Assembly: GCA_024277915.1 (NCBI GenBank) | Contig: JAJRUG010000027.1 | Span: 1 to 53,342 of the forward strand | Reading direction: 5' to 3' | Source: Gammaproteobacteria bacterium | Lineage (GTDB): Bacteria; Pseudomonadota; Gammaproteobacteria; Steroidobacterales; GCA-2729495 | Length of the DNA stretch: 53,342 nucleotides | Shown here: positions 1 to 7,633 of the stretch, one piece after another | Position numbering within the stretch: position 1 is the first letter of the stretch | Layout: the number at the start of each line of letters is the position of its first letter | Notes under the pieces: generated by a model | The model's database searches: none | Told to the model about the DNA's origin: nothing | The model's input: the letters and a program-made list of their open reading frames with translations, nothing else | Made by a program: the position numbers and the translations under genes

Positions 1-203
1 AGCAACCCCGTTCCCTGTCTGCTGCTTTTCTCCGGCCGGTCACCGGCACGGACATGCTCAACAACGCCATCACCGCTATGGAAAATACTGTAGAAAAGAT
101 GGACAACGTGTACGGCCCCTGTGCGGATAATCGCGGCAAGCTGGATGTACTGCGTGGAGAGGGTAGTCTGAGCAGCATCATCGACACCGTTACAACGGAG
201 TAG
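1..203 (+). CDS. cas7e: Cas7e (CasC/Cse4), C-terminal end only
   Basis: The window opens inside this gene; the frame beginning at base 3 runs to a TAG at 201-203. The visible 66 residues begin QPRSLSAAFLRPV and continue into a helical tail, which matches the C-terminus of the Cascade backbone subunit that polymerises along the crRNA in type I-E effectors. cas5e begins 4 bp after the stop, as in the usual casC-casD order. The catalogue of upstream genes (cas3, cas8e, cse2) cannot be checked because they lie outside the window. Confidence 0.85.
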   Translation, partial: QPRSLSAAFLRPVTGTDMLNNAITAMENTVEKMDNVYGPCADNRGKLDVLRGEGSLSSIIDTVTTE

Positions 204-207
204 GTCC

Positions 208-945
208 ATGAGGAAATTTCTGCTCTTTCAGCTCTATGGACCCATGGCCTCCTGGGGAGATGTCGCCGTGGGCGAACAACGACCCACGGCAAACCATCCT
301 TCCAAATCCGCCATTCTGGGCCTGCTGGCGGCGGCCAGGGGGATTCGCCGCGATGAAGAAATAATCCACCGGGACATGGCTGTTGGCTATGGCTTCGGCG
401 TGCGAGTCGATGCACCCGGAGAATTGCTGCGCGACTATCACACTGCCCAGGTGCCTCCGGCCAAAGGCAAGGCGAAATTCTATACGCGTCGTGACGAGCT
501 GCGCAATGCGGAGCTCAACACTATTCTTTCCTCTCGCGATTACCGCATGGAGAGCCGTTATGTCGTGGCCGTGTGGATCAAGGAACCTGTAACGCCGTTT
601 ACGCTGGAGGTATTGGTCGATGCACTGCAACTTCCCCGGTTGGTGCCATACCTCGGCCGTAAGGCCTGCCCGCTTGCCATACCGATGTGCCCACAGTTGG
701 TTGAGGCAGTGAGCCTGAAATTGGCGTTCGATGAGACTCATTTCCCGGACGATGGATTACTCTCACAAATTAGACTTGCCGGACAGGCTAGTTACTACTG
801 GGAGGATCTGGCTGGCGACAACGCGGGCATGACCGCCAGCATGGTCTATCCACGCCGTGATCGCCCTCTGAGCCGGGCGCGATGGCAGTTCGCTGAGCGT
901 GATGAATTCTATTTTTCAGAATCTGCGCAGGAGGTACAAGGATGA
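208..945 (+). CDS. cas5e: Cas5e (CasD), Cascade crRNA 5'-handle binding subunit
   Basis: This 245-residue protein begins MRKFLLFQLYGPMASWG, the typical Cas5e start (first RAMP strand followed by G-P-M-A-S-W). The segment near residues 30-47 (HPSKSAILGLLAAARG) is the conserved P-(S/T)-KS-x-(I/V)-L-G-L-L motif of the Cas5 family. Cas5e caps the 5' handle of the crRNA in Cascade. The start is supported by GGAG about 8 nt upstream, partly inside the cas7e stop region. The gene overlaps cas6e by 4 bp (ATGA), so the two are probably translationally coupled. Length is normal for the family. Confidence 0.95.
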   Translation: MRKFLLFQLYGPMASWGDVAVGEQRPTANHPSKSAILGLLAAARGIRRDEEIIHRDMAVGYGFGVRVDAPGELLRDYHTAQVPPAKGKAKFYTRRDELRNAELNTILSSRDYRMESRYVVAVWIKEPVTPFTLEVLVDALQLPRLVPYLGRKACPLAIPMCPQLVEAVSLKLAFDETHFPDDGLLSQIRLAGQASYYWEDLAGDNAGMTASMVYPRRDRPLSRARWQFAERDEFYFSESAQEVQG

Positions 946-1631
946 ACTATTTCAGCCGTGTATCCATCGATCCGGCCAGCGTAAACGCCACCCGTCTGGC
1001 GCAAGAAGTCTGCGCCAACGGTTACCGGGAACATCAACACCTGTGGCGCCTGTTCGAAGTTGATCCCGATGCAAAACGGGATTTTCTGTTTCGACGTGAA
1101 CAGCCCTCCGGCGGGTTTCCTCATTTCTACCTGCTTTCCGACCGGCAGCCGCAACATGATGAAGGTGTCTGGCGCATAGAAACCAAGGAATACCGGCCAG
1201 TCATTCGCAACGGGCAGCGCCTGTCCTTCACCTTACGTGCCAACCCTGTGGTGACCCGCAGGGGCGAAAATGGCCGACAGCAGCGTCATGATGTGGTGAT
1301 GGATCTCAAGCATCGTACCGGTTATCAGAAATTACCAAAATCTGAACGGTCGTCCCTGGCCTGCCTCATCGAGGAAGCTGGTCAGGCATGGCTGCGAGCG
1401 CGCGCCGAAACGAACGGGTTTTCCTTTGCCAGCGGAGAACTACGCGTTGACGGTTACGATCAGCACCAGGCACTTAAAAAGGGACATGGGAACCCCATAC
1501 GCTACAGCACGCTGGATTATGTCGGCCTGCTAACGGTCGAAGACGTGGATCTGTTTCAGCAAGCCCTGATACATGGCATAGGCTCCGCCAAGGCCTTCGG
1601 TTGCGGCCTGCTGCTGGTGCGGCGGGTGTGA
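942..1631 (+). CDS. cas6e: Cas6e (CasE/Cse3), CRISPR repeat endoribonuclease
   Basis: A 229-residue RAMP protein. Cas6e cuts pre-crRNA at the base of the repeat hairpin and stays bound to the 3' end of the crRNA. Residues 28-38 (YREHQHLWRLF) match the conserved histidine-containing helix; H31 or H33 is the likely catalytic residue. The C-terminus carries the glycine-rich loop GIGSAKAFGCGLLLVRR that defines the family. Its substrate would be the hairpin in the array at 3671-4370 (CCCCAC stem, GGGC loop). It is the last Cascade gene: cas1 does not follow directly, because a toxin-antitoxin pair intervenes. Confidence 0.95.
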   Translation: MNYFSRVSIDPASVNATRLAQEVCANGYREHQHLWRLFEVDPDAKRDFLFRREQPSGGFPHFYLLSDRQPQHDEGVWRIETKEYRPVIRNGQRLSFTLRANPVVTRRGENGRQQRHDVVMDLKHRTGYQKLPKSERSSLACLIEEAGQAWLRARAETNGFSFASGELRVDGYDQHQALKKGHGNPIRYSTLDYVGLLTVEDVDLFQQALIHGIGSAKAFGCGLLLVRRV

Positions 1632-1641
1632 GGGGGATCGC

Positions 1642-1670
1642 TTGACACGATATTGCCAGTCATCTAATAT
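1642..1670 (+). promoter_or_regulatory. Sigma70-like promoter for the embedded toxin-antitoxin pair
   Basis: A perfect -35 box TTGACA (1642-1647) is followed by a 17-bp spacer and TAATAT (1665-1670, 4 of 6 to consensus). It starts 10 bp after the cas6e stop. Transcription would begin near 1677, some 25 bp before the antitoxin ATG at 1703. It could also feed cas1 and cas2 downstream. This is a sequence match only. Confidence 0.6.
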
Positions 1671-1702
1671 CTTACCTTCGTCTTACTTTTTGGGGTGCTG
1701 CA

Positions 1703-1966
1703 ATGACCAAGACCAAGTTATCCAGCAAGGGCCAGGTGATCATTCCCGCTCAAATCAGGGCGGCGCATCACTGGGAAGTCGGGCAGGAGCTGACGGTTGT
1801 CGATGCCGGAGATGGTGTTCTGCTGAAGCCAAAATCACCGTTTGAGCAAAGTAGTCTCGATGGACTGGCGGGTTGTCTGCGTTACGAGGGGCCGGCAAAA
1901 TCGCTGGAAGAGATGGAAGAAGCAATACGTCAGGGGGCGATGGAGAGCCTGAATGATCGCTGTTGA
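1703..1966 (+). CDS. AbrB/MazE-type antitoxin (VapB-like)
   Basis: An 87-residue protein beginning MTKTKLSSKGQVIIPAQIR, the signature of the AbrB/SpoVT swapped-hairpin DNA-binding domain (K-x-x-x-KGQ-V-x-I-P-x-x-x-R). In antitoxins of this family this half binds the operator and the C-terminal helix (here about residues 62-82, acidic and Ala-rich) blocks the toxin's active site. The gene overlaps the PIN toxin by 14 bp, the usual antitoxin-first arrangement. The ATG at 1703 is preceded by TGGGGTG. It lies between cas6e and cas1, in the same direction as the cas genes, with its own promoter. Confidence 0.9.
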   Translation: MTKTKLSSKGQVIIPAQIRAAHHWEVGQELTVVDAGDGVLLKPKSPFEQSSLDGLAGCLRYEGPAKSLEEMEEAIRQGAMESLNDRC

Positions 1967-2342
1967 CACCAATGTAATCGTGCGGCTGGTAACGCGCGAT
2001 CATGAGGCACAGTTCAAGAAAGCTTACGCGGTATTCAAAAAGCATGATGTCTTCATCCCCGATACCGTCATCCTTGAGACGGAATGGGTATTGCGATATG
2101 CCTACAAATTCAAACCTGCTGACATCAGTACCGCATTTGGCAAACTTTGCGGTTTGGCCAATGTTCGTTTATCAAACCCGAACACGATTGCCCGGATCAT
2201 CGAGTGGTATCAGCAGGGAGTTGATTTTGCCGACGCTTTTCATCTGGCCGGTAGCCAGTCGTGCCGACAACTGCTGACTTTTGATGCCCGATTCATCAAG
2301 CGGGCGAAACATCTGGGTGAGTGCGAGGTCAGCCGACCATAA
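1953..2342 (+). CDS. vapC: PIN-domain ribonuclease toxin (VapC-like)
   Basis: A 129-residue PIN domain. The four acidic metal-binding positions are visible: D5 (MIAVDTNVIVR), E42 or E44 (ILETEW), D94 (VDFADAFHLA) and D111 (LLTFDARF). VapC toxins are Mg2+-dependent RNases, usually cutting tRNA or rRNA, and are neutralised by the co-transcribed antitoxin. All key residues are present and the length is typical, so the toxin looks intact. cas1 starts 21 bp after the stop, so read-through from the vapBC promoter into cas1-cas2 is likely. What the RNase actually cuts cannot be told from sequence. Confidence 0.92.
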   Translation: MIAVDTNVIVRLVTRDHEAQFKKAYAVFKKHDVFIPDTVILETEWVLRYAYKFKPADISTAFGKLCGLANVRLSNPNTIARIIEWYQQGVDFADAFHLAGSQSCRQLLTFDARFIKRAKHLGECEVSRP

Positions 2343-2363
2343 TTATTGCACGGTGAATTCTTT

Positions 2364-3555
<1,192 letters not shown>

Positions 3556-3670
3556 CAATTCGGAAAATAACAGCTATTACGCGTTGCATAGGCCGGTTAC
3601 GGAACGCTTAATAGTTGGTAGAATTTTTCCTGTCTCTTTTTTCCCTCAATAACAGCAGGTTGCAGGAAGT
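3556..3670 (+). promoter_or_regulatory. CRISPR leader with an IHF-like site
   Basis: This AT-rich 115-bp stretch lies between cas2 and the first repeat, with T-runs at 3626-3643. TAACAGCAGGTTG (3650-3662) differs at one base from the IHF consensus WATCARNNNNTTR and ends 8 bp before the first repeat, close to where IHF binds the E. coli leader during spacer integration. The degenerate repeat at the far end of the array independently places the leader on this side. Array transcription should start here, but I do not see a convincing -35/-10 pair. Confidence 0.7.
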
Positions 3671-4370
3671 GTGTTCCCCACGGGCGTGGGGATGAACCGA
3701 CCGCAACGAATTTCGGGACACGCTCATCGACGTGTTCCCCACGGGCGTGGGGATGAACCTGGTCATTACCGGATGAAAGGTTTCAATTCGCAGTGTTCCC
3801 CACGGGCGTGGGGATGAACCGCTTCCCGTTTTCCCCTCGCCCCTGGCGCCGACGTGTTCCCCACGGGCGTGGGGATGAACCGTATATTGCGGGTGAGTTG
3901 GTAGCGGAGTGAGCGTGTTCCCCACGGGCGTGGGGATGAACCGTAGGCGGGCGGTCTGGGTTAAACGGCGGGCGCGTGTTCCCCACGGGCGTGGGGATGA
4001 ACCGACTTTTGAATCTATGGGCGCGTACTGTATACGGTGTTCCCCACGGGCGTGGGGATGAACCGGGTTTTCGGGGAACGTCGGGTTCAAGGAAAATGTG
4101 TTCCCCACGGGCGTGGGGATGAACCGACGGAAGTGGGACTTTGGTAGGAACGTCTAATGTGTTCCCCACGGGCGTGGGGATGAACCGACTGTAGTCCTCT
4201 GGTTATACTGGTTTTCGCGGTGTTCCCCACGGGCGTGGGGATGAACCGCTGTCATTTCATTTTCGTTATGTTCTATAATTGTGTTCCCCACGGGCGTGGG
4301 GATGAACCGCAGGAGGTGCACGCGGTGAACGATCTGGGCCAGTGTTCCCCACGGGCGTGGGGATGGTGGT
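3671..4370 (+). CRISPR. Type I-E CRISPR array, 12 repeats and 11 spacers
   Basis: Twelve 29-bp repeats start at 3671, 3732, 3793, 3854, 3915, 3976, 4037, 4098, 4159, 4220, 4281 and 4342, an exact 61-bp period, so all eleven spacers are 32 bp. Each repeat begins GTGTTCCCCACGGGCGTG and ends GGGGATGAACCG; the core CCCCAC-GGGC-GTGGGG forms the Cas6e hairpin. Repeat 2 ends in T instead of G (3760). The last repeat matches for 24 bases and then diverges at 4366-4370, which marks it as the leader-distal end. Spacers are unlike one another. The short region after the array (4371-4494) is AT-rich with no gene. Confidence 0.99.
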
Positions 4371-4494
4371 TTGAGTGTTTGTTTAACTTTACCTGTTAAG
4401 TTATTGAATTAGATTGTTATATTATATTAAGGGATGGGGATCTCGGAGTGGAACAGCAATCCTTGTAGCCCATGTTAAGACAGAGCACAGCAGT

Positions 4495-4905
4495 CTATGC
4501 GGTTATGCCGAGTACTCGGCAGCCGCCAAACTGTAAGAAATGACGGTCGAAGCTGAAAGCGGCGTCGATCTTGCGTGAATCAATTACGGCAAAAGAAATG
4601 GAATCGCATAGACTCCAGTTTTTGTCGTTATATCTTTCCAGGAACTCCTTAGCGCGTTGTTCTTCTTGGGGGGATACTCGGACTACTGGCAATCCGCCAC
4701 TTAGTAGCCATTCAAGCGCCAAAGCTCTTCCTAATTTTCGTAACAGAAGGGCATGTGCTTCCACCTCTATGTAGTTGGTAACGAAGCTAGGTCGTTCCTC
4801 CTTTGCGATTTCCTTTGCGACCCGCGCAGCTGTGTCATGGTCAGTATCATCCGCATCAAGGAGTGCCAGAATTGCACTTGAGTCCCATAGTACTGCACGT
4901 TTCAT
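4495..4905 (-). CDS. PIN-domain protein, probable toxin
   Basis: A 136-residue PIN domain: D8 (VLWDSSAILALLD), E47 (TNYIEVEAHALL), the Asp in WSLCDSISFAVI and the Asp in AFSFDRHF occupy the four acidic positions of the nuclease site. The Leu-rich helix after the Glu and the S-F-D-R-H-F end are typical of VapC-like RNases. It overlaps the upstream HTH gene by 4 bp (ATGA), which implies translational coupling to an antitoxin. It is not closely similar to the VapC at 1953-2342, so the two are separate acquisitions. It ends 125 bp from the CRISPR array, facing it. Confidence 0.85.
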   Translation of the reverse strand: MKRAVLWDSSAILALLDADDTDHDTAARVAKEIAKEERPSFVTNYIEVEAHALLLRKLGRALALEWLLSGGLPVVRVSPQEEQRAKEFLERYNDKNWSLCDSISFAVIDSRKIDAAFSFDRHFLQFGGCRVLGITA

Positions 4906-5186
4906 TGCTCAAGGATAGAATGCTTGTCGCGTGCACCCGGATCGTTGCCACCACCACGTCCAGCACCAACAAAGCGAAAAATCGGGTGATGCTTTGTTAG
5001 CGGAGGAATCTGATCCGTTGTTTTTGTCACAGATTTTTCAAGAGCTCGGCGGGGAACAAGTCGACGGCCGCTACGCCGAATACTGGGCAACGCCCCGCGG
5101 CGAATCATCCTCCAGATGGTAGACTCCGACACGCCAAGCACTTTTCCGGCTTCGGGCACATCAACAAACTGCTTTGTATCACTCAT
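4902..5186 (-). CDS. Helix-turn-helix (excisionase-type) protein, probable antitoxin
   Basis: A 94-residue protein. Residues 8-50 (VPEAGKVLGVSESTIWRMIR, then GALPSIRRSGRRLVPRRAL) form a MerR/excisionase-like winged HTH (HTH_17). The remaining tail is basic and then Gly-rich and has no domain I recognise; it is the likely toxin-binding part. Its position immediately before a PIN gene with a 4-bp overlap argues for an antitoxin rather than a phage excisionase, and no integrase is nearby. A small inverted repeat at 5259-5272 upstream could be its autoregulatory operator. Confidence 0.75.
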   Translation of the reverse strand: MSDTKQFVDVPEAGKVLGVSESTIWRMIRRGALPSIRRSGRRLVPRRALEKSVTKTTDQIPPLTKHHPIFRFVGAGRGGGNDPGARDKHSILEQ

Positions 5187-5258
5187 GGCACAACACTATC
5201 AGTAGCCTATCATCCGGTCAATCGTGTCGCGATGGCCCTTTACTTTTACCTAGTGCGT

Positions 5259-5272
5259 ATAATGTATATTAT
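5259..5272. promoter_or_regulatory. Inverted repeat upstream of the HTH/PIN pair
   Basis: ATAAT-GTAT-ATTAT is a perfect 5-bp inverted repeat about 75 bp upstream of the HTH gene, inside an AT-rich stretch that contains -10-like hexamers on the minus strand. It could be an operator bound by the HTH protein. AT-rich inverted repeats this short also arise by chance. Confidence 0.3.
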
Positions 5273-5331
5273 GTTAAATAGGATATTTGCATCTCCATGG
5301 TCGAAACATAACGCAGGTACCCGACTCCTGC

Positions 5332-5967
5332 CTAGAGCAGCCCCTCCAGTCCGTCCAGGTCGTTAATGACCCGCCAGCTTCCACCGGAACTCTCAACTTT
5401 CGTTTGCCAGTTTTCAAGTCGGGCCAGATATTCACGAGGGTCGATGTTATCGGATCTTAGTTTTGTAACGTTCAATGCAATGATGTCAAAACCGTAAAGA
5501 TCGAATTCGATATTCCGGATATATCCATCCTCCAGTTCCTCTTTAAGGTCGGAGAAAATAAGCACAGTTTTTACAGTTGATCCTTTTTCATTGAGATATT
5601 CGACTGCCTGCAACAGACCCCCGGTGATATCCGTGTAAGGAGATGAATTCGCGCCCTTGATAAATGCAGTGATTTGCTCCGAAAAAAGGCGCTTCTGACG
5701 ATTGATTGTGCTGGGACGGTCATCAAATGTGGTTTTCGCAACAATATCTTTTTCGCTGAAGCTGCCTGTATCAATTCGGGCAACTGCGAATGAGTCTGCT
5801 GCATCAAGCCGGGAAAGTGTATATCGAATGATCTGGTCGGCCTTTTCCATCTCCTCGCGGTAGGTACCGGATGTATCGATCAGCATATACACACCTGAAT
5901 TAGCCGGTTGGGACGGCGAGCATCCGGTAAGAATTGCACCACAAATCAGGATACCAGACAGTTTCAT
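5332..5967 (-). CDS. VWA-domain lipoprotein of unknown function
   Basis: A 211-residue protein. It begins with a lipoprotein signal peptide (MKLSGILICGAILTGC, Cys16 at the cleavage site), so it should be anchored to a membrane facing the periplasm. The rest is a von Willebrand factor A fold: VYMLIDTSGTYREEM gives the DxSxS-like metal site (D31, S33, with T35 in the last place), YTDITGG supplies the conserved Thr (T112) and LIFSDLKEE the conserved Asp (D140). A nearly complete MIDAS suggests a metal-dependent protein-protein contact. It overlaps the membrane-protein gene by 4 bp (ATGA), so the two are almost certainly partners and share the c-di-GMP riboswitch. I do not recognise a named family beyond the VWA fold. 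Confidence 0.8.
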   Translation of the reverse strand: MKLSGILICGAILTGCSPSQPANSGVYMLIDTSGTYREEMEKADQIIRYTLSRLDAADSFAVARIDTGSFSEKDIVAKTTFDDRPSTINRQKRLFSEQITAFIKGANSSPYTDITGGLLQAVEYLNEKGSTVKTVLIFSDLKEELEDGYIRNIEFDLYGFDIIALNVTKLRSDNIDPREYLARLENWQTKVESSGGSWRVINDLDGLEGLL

Positions 5968-7388
5968 GACATCACCTTTTGCAATTCGCTGTGTTCAGGC
6001 TGAGCTTCGCCCTTATCTCTGCTAGTCCACCACAATGGAATAAACAACGGCAGATCATACAACTGTATGGCAAGTGCACAGACGTAACGAGATGCACTGC
6101 CGGCCAGGCGCAGCACTATTGAGACGATCTGCAACAGGCCTATTGCAACCAGCCCGACGACAGTACGCAACGAGTGCACGAATGTTTCCAGCGGAATGGC
6201 AACAAATGTCAGCGCAAACGGCAAAATAAACCCCATGCCCATCTGCGCGGCCGTGGTGATCCACATATACTCTGTGGTTACAGTTTCAGCCCCGGCACCT
6301 CGTAGCAGCGCGCTGGTCGCCAGTTCATCTTGCAGCAACACTTCCCGCATGTAGGCAAGCCCTGCTTCCACGCATGCCAGGGAGAACAGTATCGCGAAGG
6401 TGATCCAGATCATTCGCACGCGTGTCTTGTCCGGCAATGCTCCTATCACAGGAAACAGCCGGGTGATACGGAGTGATTCCATCAGGAACAGCCCCATTGA
6501 TATTTCAACCAGAATGATCACCAGGGCGGCAATGTCAGCTGTCCTGAAGCCGCCGATGAGACTGGTGCCTCCAACCATCTCGGCCATCGGCCGTGCGATC
6601 AATGAGAAATTGATGGTAGCACCCCCGATGGCCACCACTATGACAAATGCGGAGACGAAGAAATAAACCAGAGAGGAAGATGACAAAACCGATACTGCCC
6701 TGTCCTCTTCTTTCAGGATTTCCTCGTACTCTTGCATGTGACGATCAATCGTGACCGACCGCTCGAGCAAGCTGTCAACATTCTTCCCTACCCTGCACAG
6801 GGTCTGTTGAATCTCGCGCCACTCGGGGCGCATTTTTCTCAGTAAAGCGTGACGCTCCCCGCTGGCTTCATGATAGGAGACCATGGCTTCTTTATGTGCC
6901 TTTACCAGCGACTTGTGGATATCACTGAGCACACTGCCAATACCACTGCGGCTGTCTTTCATGTCGATTGCTGCGACAGCCTCAACCGCCTTTACCCATC
7001 CTGGTGGATCGGGAGGCACATCAACAGCTTCCTGGTGATCCTTATCGATGCGGTTGATTGACTCACTCAAATTTCGATGCAGTGCGGAGAAATTCGCCAA
7101 ATCTTTCTGGACCGTCTCGTTGATTCGATCAAATTCCCGCTCGACGATTCGTTCCTTTGCCTCTCGACCGGTTGCCAGCAGCACCGCTCGATTTCGCTCA
7201 GCCAGCCCCTGCTCTGCTTTGGAAACTGATAACGATGCAGTACGAAACATTCTGTATAACGAACTACCCGTCGCACGAATAAATTTGTGGGCCGTAGGCC
7301 GCGCAAAGAACAGTGTGGCAACAAGCAGCATTGCCCACAGAAGTGCGGAAAGAACAGGCCAAGGTGTGATGCTGAGGGCTAAACTCAT
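5964..7388 (-). CDS. Polytopic membrane protein with a long coiled-coil region, unknown function
   Basis: A 474-residue protein. An N-terminal membrane segment (about 10-29) is followed by a soluble, charged, helical region (about 45-235) with heptad-like stretches, then five or six more membrane segments (about 237-262, 284-304, 325-347, 374-400, 407-430, perhaps 434-454). The region after TM1 resembles a stalk or sensor rather than an enzyme: I see no catalytic motif. The ATG at 7388 has GGAG 8 nt upstream, and that Shine-Dalgarno lies inside a class I c-di-GMP riboswitch. The gene is first in an operon with the VWA lipoprotein. By context it may be an envelope complex tied to the motile/sessile switch; this is inference. 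Confidence 0.75.
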   Translation of the reverse strand: MSLALSITPWPVLSALLWAMLLVATLFFARPTAHKFIRATGSSLYRMFRTASLSVSKAEQGLAERNRAVLLATGREAKERIVEREFDRINETVQKDLANFSALHRNLSESINRIDKDHQEAVDVPPDPPGWVKAVEAVAAIDMKDSRSGIGSVLSDIHKSLVKAHKEAMVSYHEASGERHALLRKMRPEWREIQQTLCRVGKNVDSLLERSVTIDRHMQEYEEILKEEDRAVSVLSSSSLVYFFVSAFVIVVAIGGATINFSLIARPMAEMVGGTSLIGGFRTADIAALVIILVEISMGLFLMESLRITRLFPVIGALPDKTRVRMIWITFAILFSLACVEAGLAYMREVLLQDELATSALLRGAGAETVTTEYMWITTAAQMGMGFILPFALTFVAIPLETFVHSLRTVVGLVAIGLLQIVSIVLRLAGSASRYVCALAIQLYDLPLFIPLWWTSRDKGEAQPEHSELQKVMS

Positions 7389-7389
7389 A

Positions 7390-7472
7390 ATGGTAACTCC
7401 GCTGTCTGCATGAAATGAGACCGGTGGCTTTGCGACCCTCCCTCACGGGAGGTGTGCCTTTGTCATTGATCC
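7390..7472 (-). promoter_or_regulatory. c-di-GMP-I (GEMM-I) riboswitch, translational type
   Basis: Read on the minus strand, the 5' leader contains the GEMM-I core in order: ACAAAGGC (7457-7464), a 6-bp stem CCTCCC/GGGAGG closed by a GTGA (GNRA) tetraloop (7437-7452), GTCGCAAAGCCACCGGTCT, and AGACAGCGGAGTTACC (7393-7408). These line up with the Vibrio cholerae Vc2 aptamer. By my alignment the ligand-contacting G20, A47 and C92 equivalents are kept, with one change in the GGCAAACC block (GGCACACC). P1 is AATG/CATT and ends at the start codon. The GGAG Shine-Dalgarno (7397-7400) is part of the aptamer, so ligand binding probably blocks translation of the gene at 7388. Confidence 0.9.
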
Positions 7473-7499
7473 GGGAAGGGTTTCACAAACGAAATCCAG

Positions 7500-7518
7500 C
7501 TGTCAATGAAATTGACAG
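7500..7518. repeat. Perfect 8-bp inverted repeat downstream of aidB
   Basis: CTGTCAAT-GAA-ATTGACAG is an exact inverted repeat with a 3-nt loop between the end of aidB (7634) and the riboswitch (7472). It could be a weak terminator for aidB, but the bases following on the minus strand are not T-rich, or an operator for the promoter of the riboswitch transcript, which must lie close by. Confidence 0.45.
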
Positions 7519-7633
7519 GCGTGCAGAAAATATTTTTAGACGGAGAATAAAGCAGCGAAAATCAATGGCTTCTGGTTCGACATAATTGCTGCGATAGGAA
7601 TGCTGGAATCAACAGCATGGCAAATGCGTAAAA

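Noticed and set aside
1642-1845. A 67-residue plus-strand frame beginning at the TTG of the -35 box
   Set aside because: It overlaps the AbrB-type antitoxin in another frame, has no ribosome-binding site and shows no family features.
3608-4169. Two long minus-strand open frames of 166 and 128 residues
   Set aside because: They run through the CRISPR array; the translated product is the same repeat peptide over and over, so they are artefacts of the repeat.
4902-5186. The HTH protein as a phage or integrative-element excisionase
   Set aside because: No integrase, attachment site or other mobile-element gene is visible, and the 4-bp overlap with a PIN gene fits an antitoxin better.
5300-5335. 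A terminator after the VWA lipoprotein gene (GCAGG...CCTGC)
   Set aside because: The stem is only 5 bp with a 9-nt loop and no T-run follows on the minus strand.
7390-7472. The riboswitch as a cGAMP-sensing GEMM-I variant
   Set aside because: That subtype has A at the position equivalent to G20. My alignment keeps G there; the A residues lie at the two positions before it. The alignment was done by eye, so it should be confirmed.
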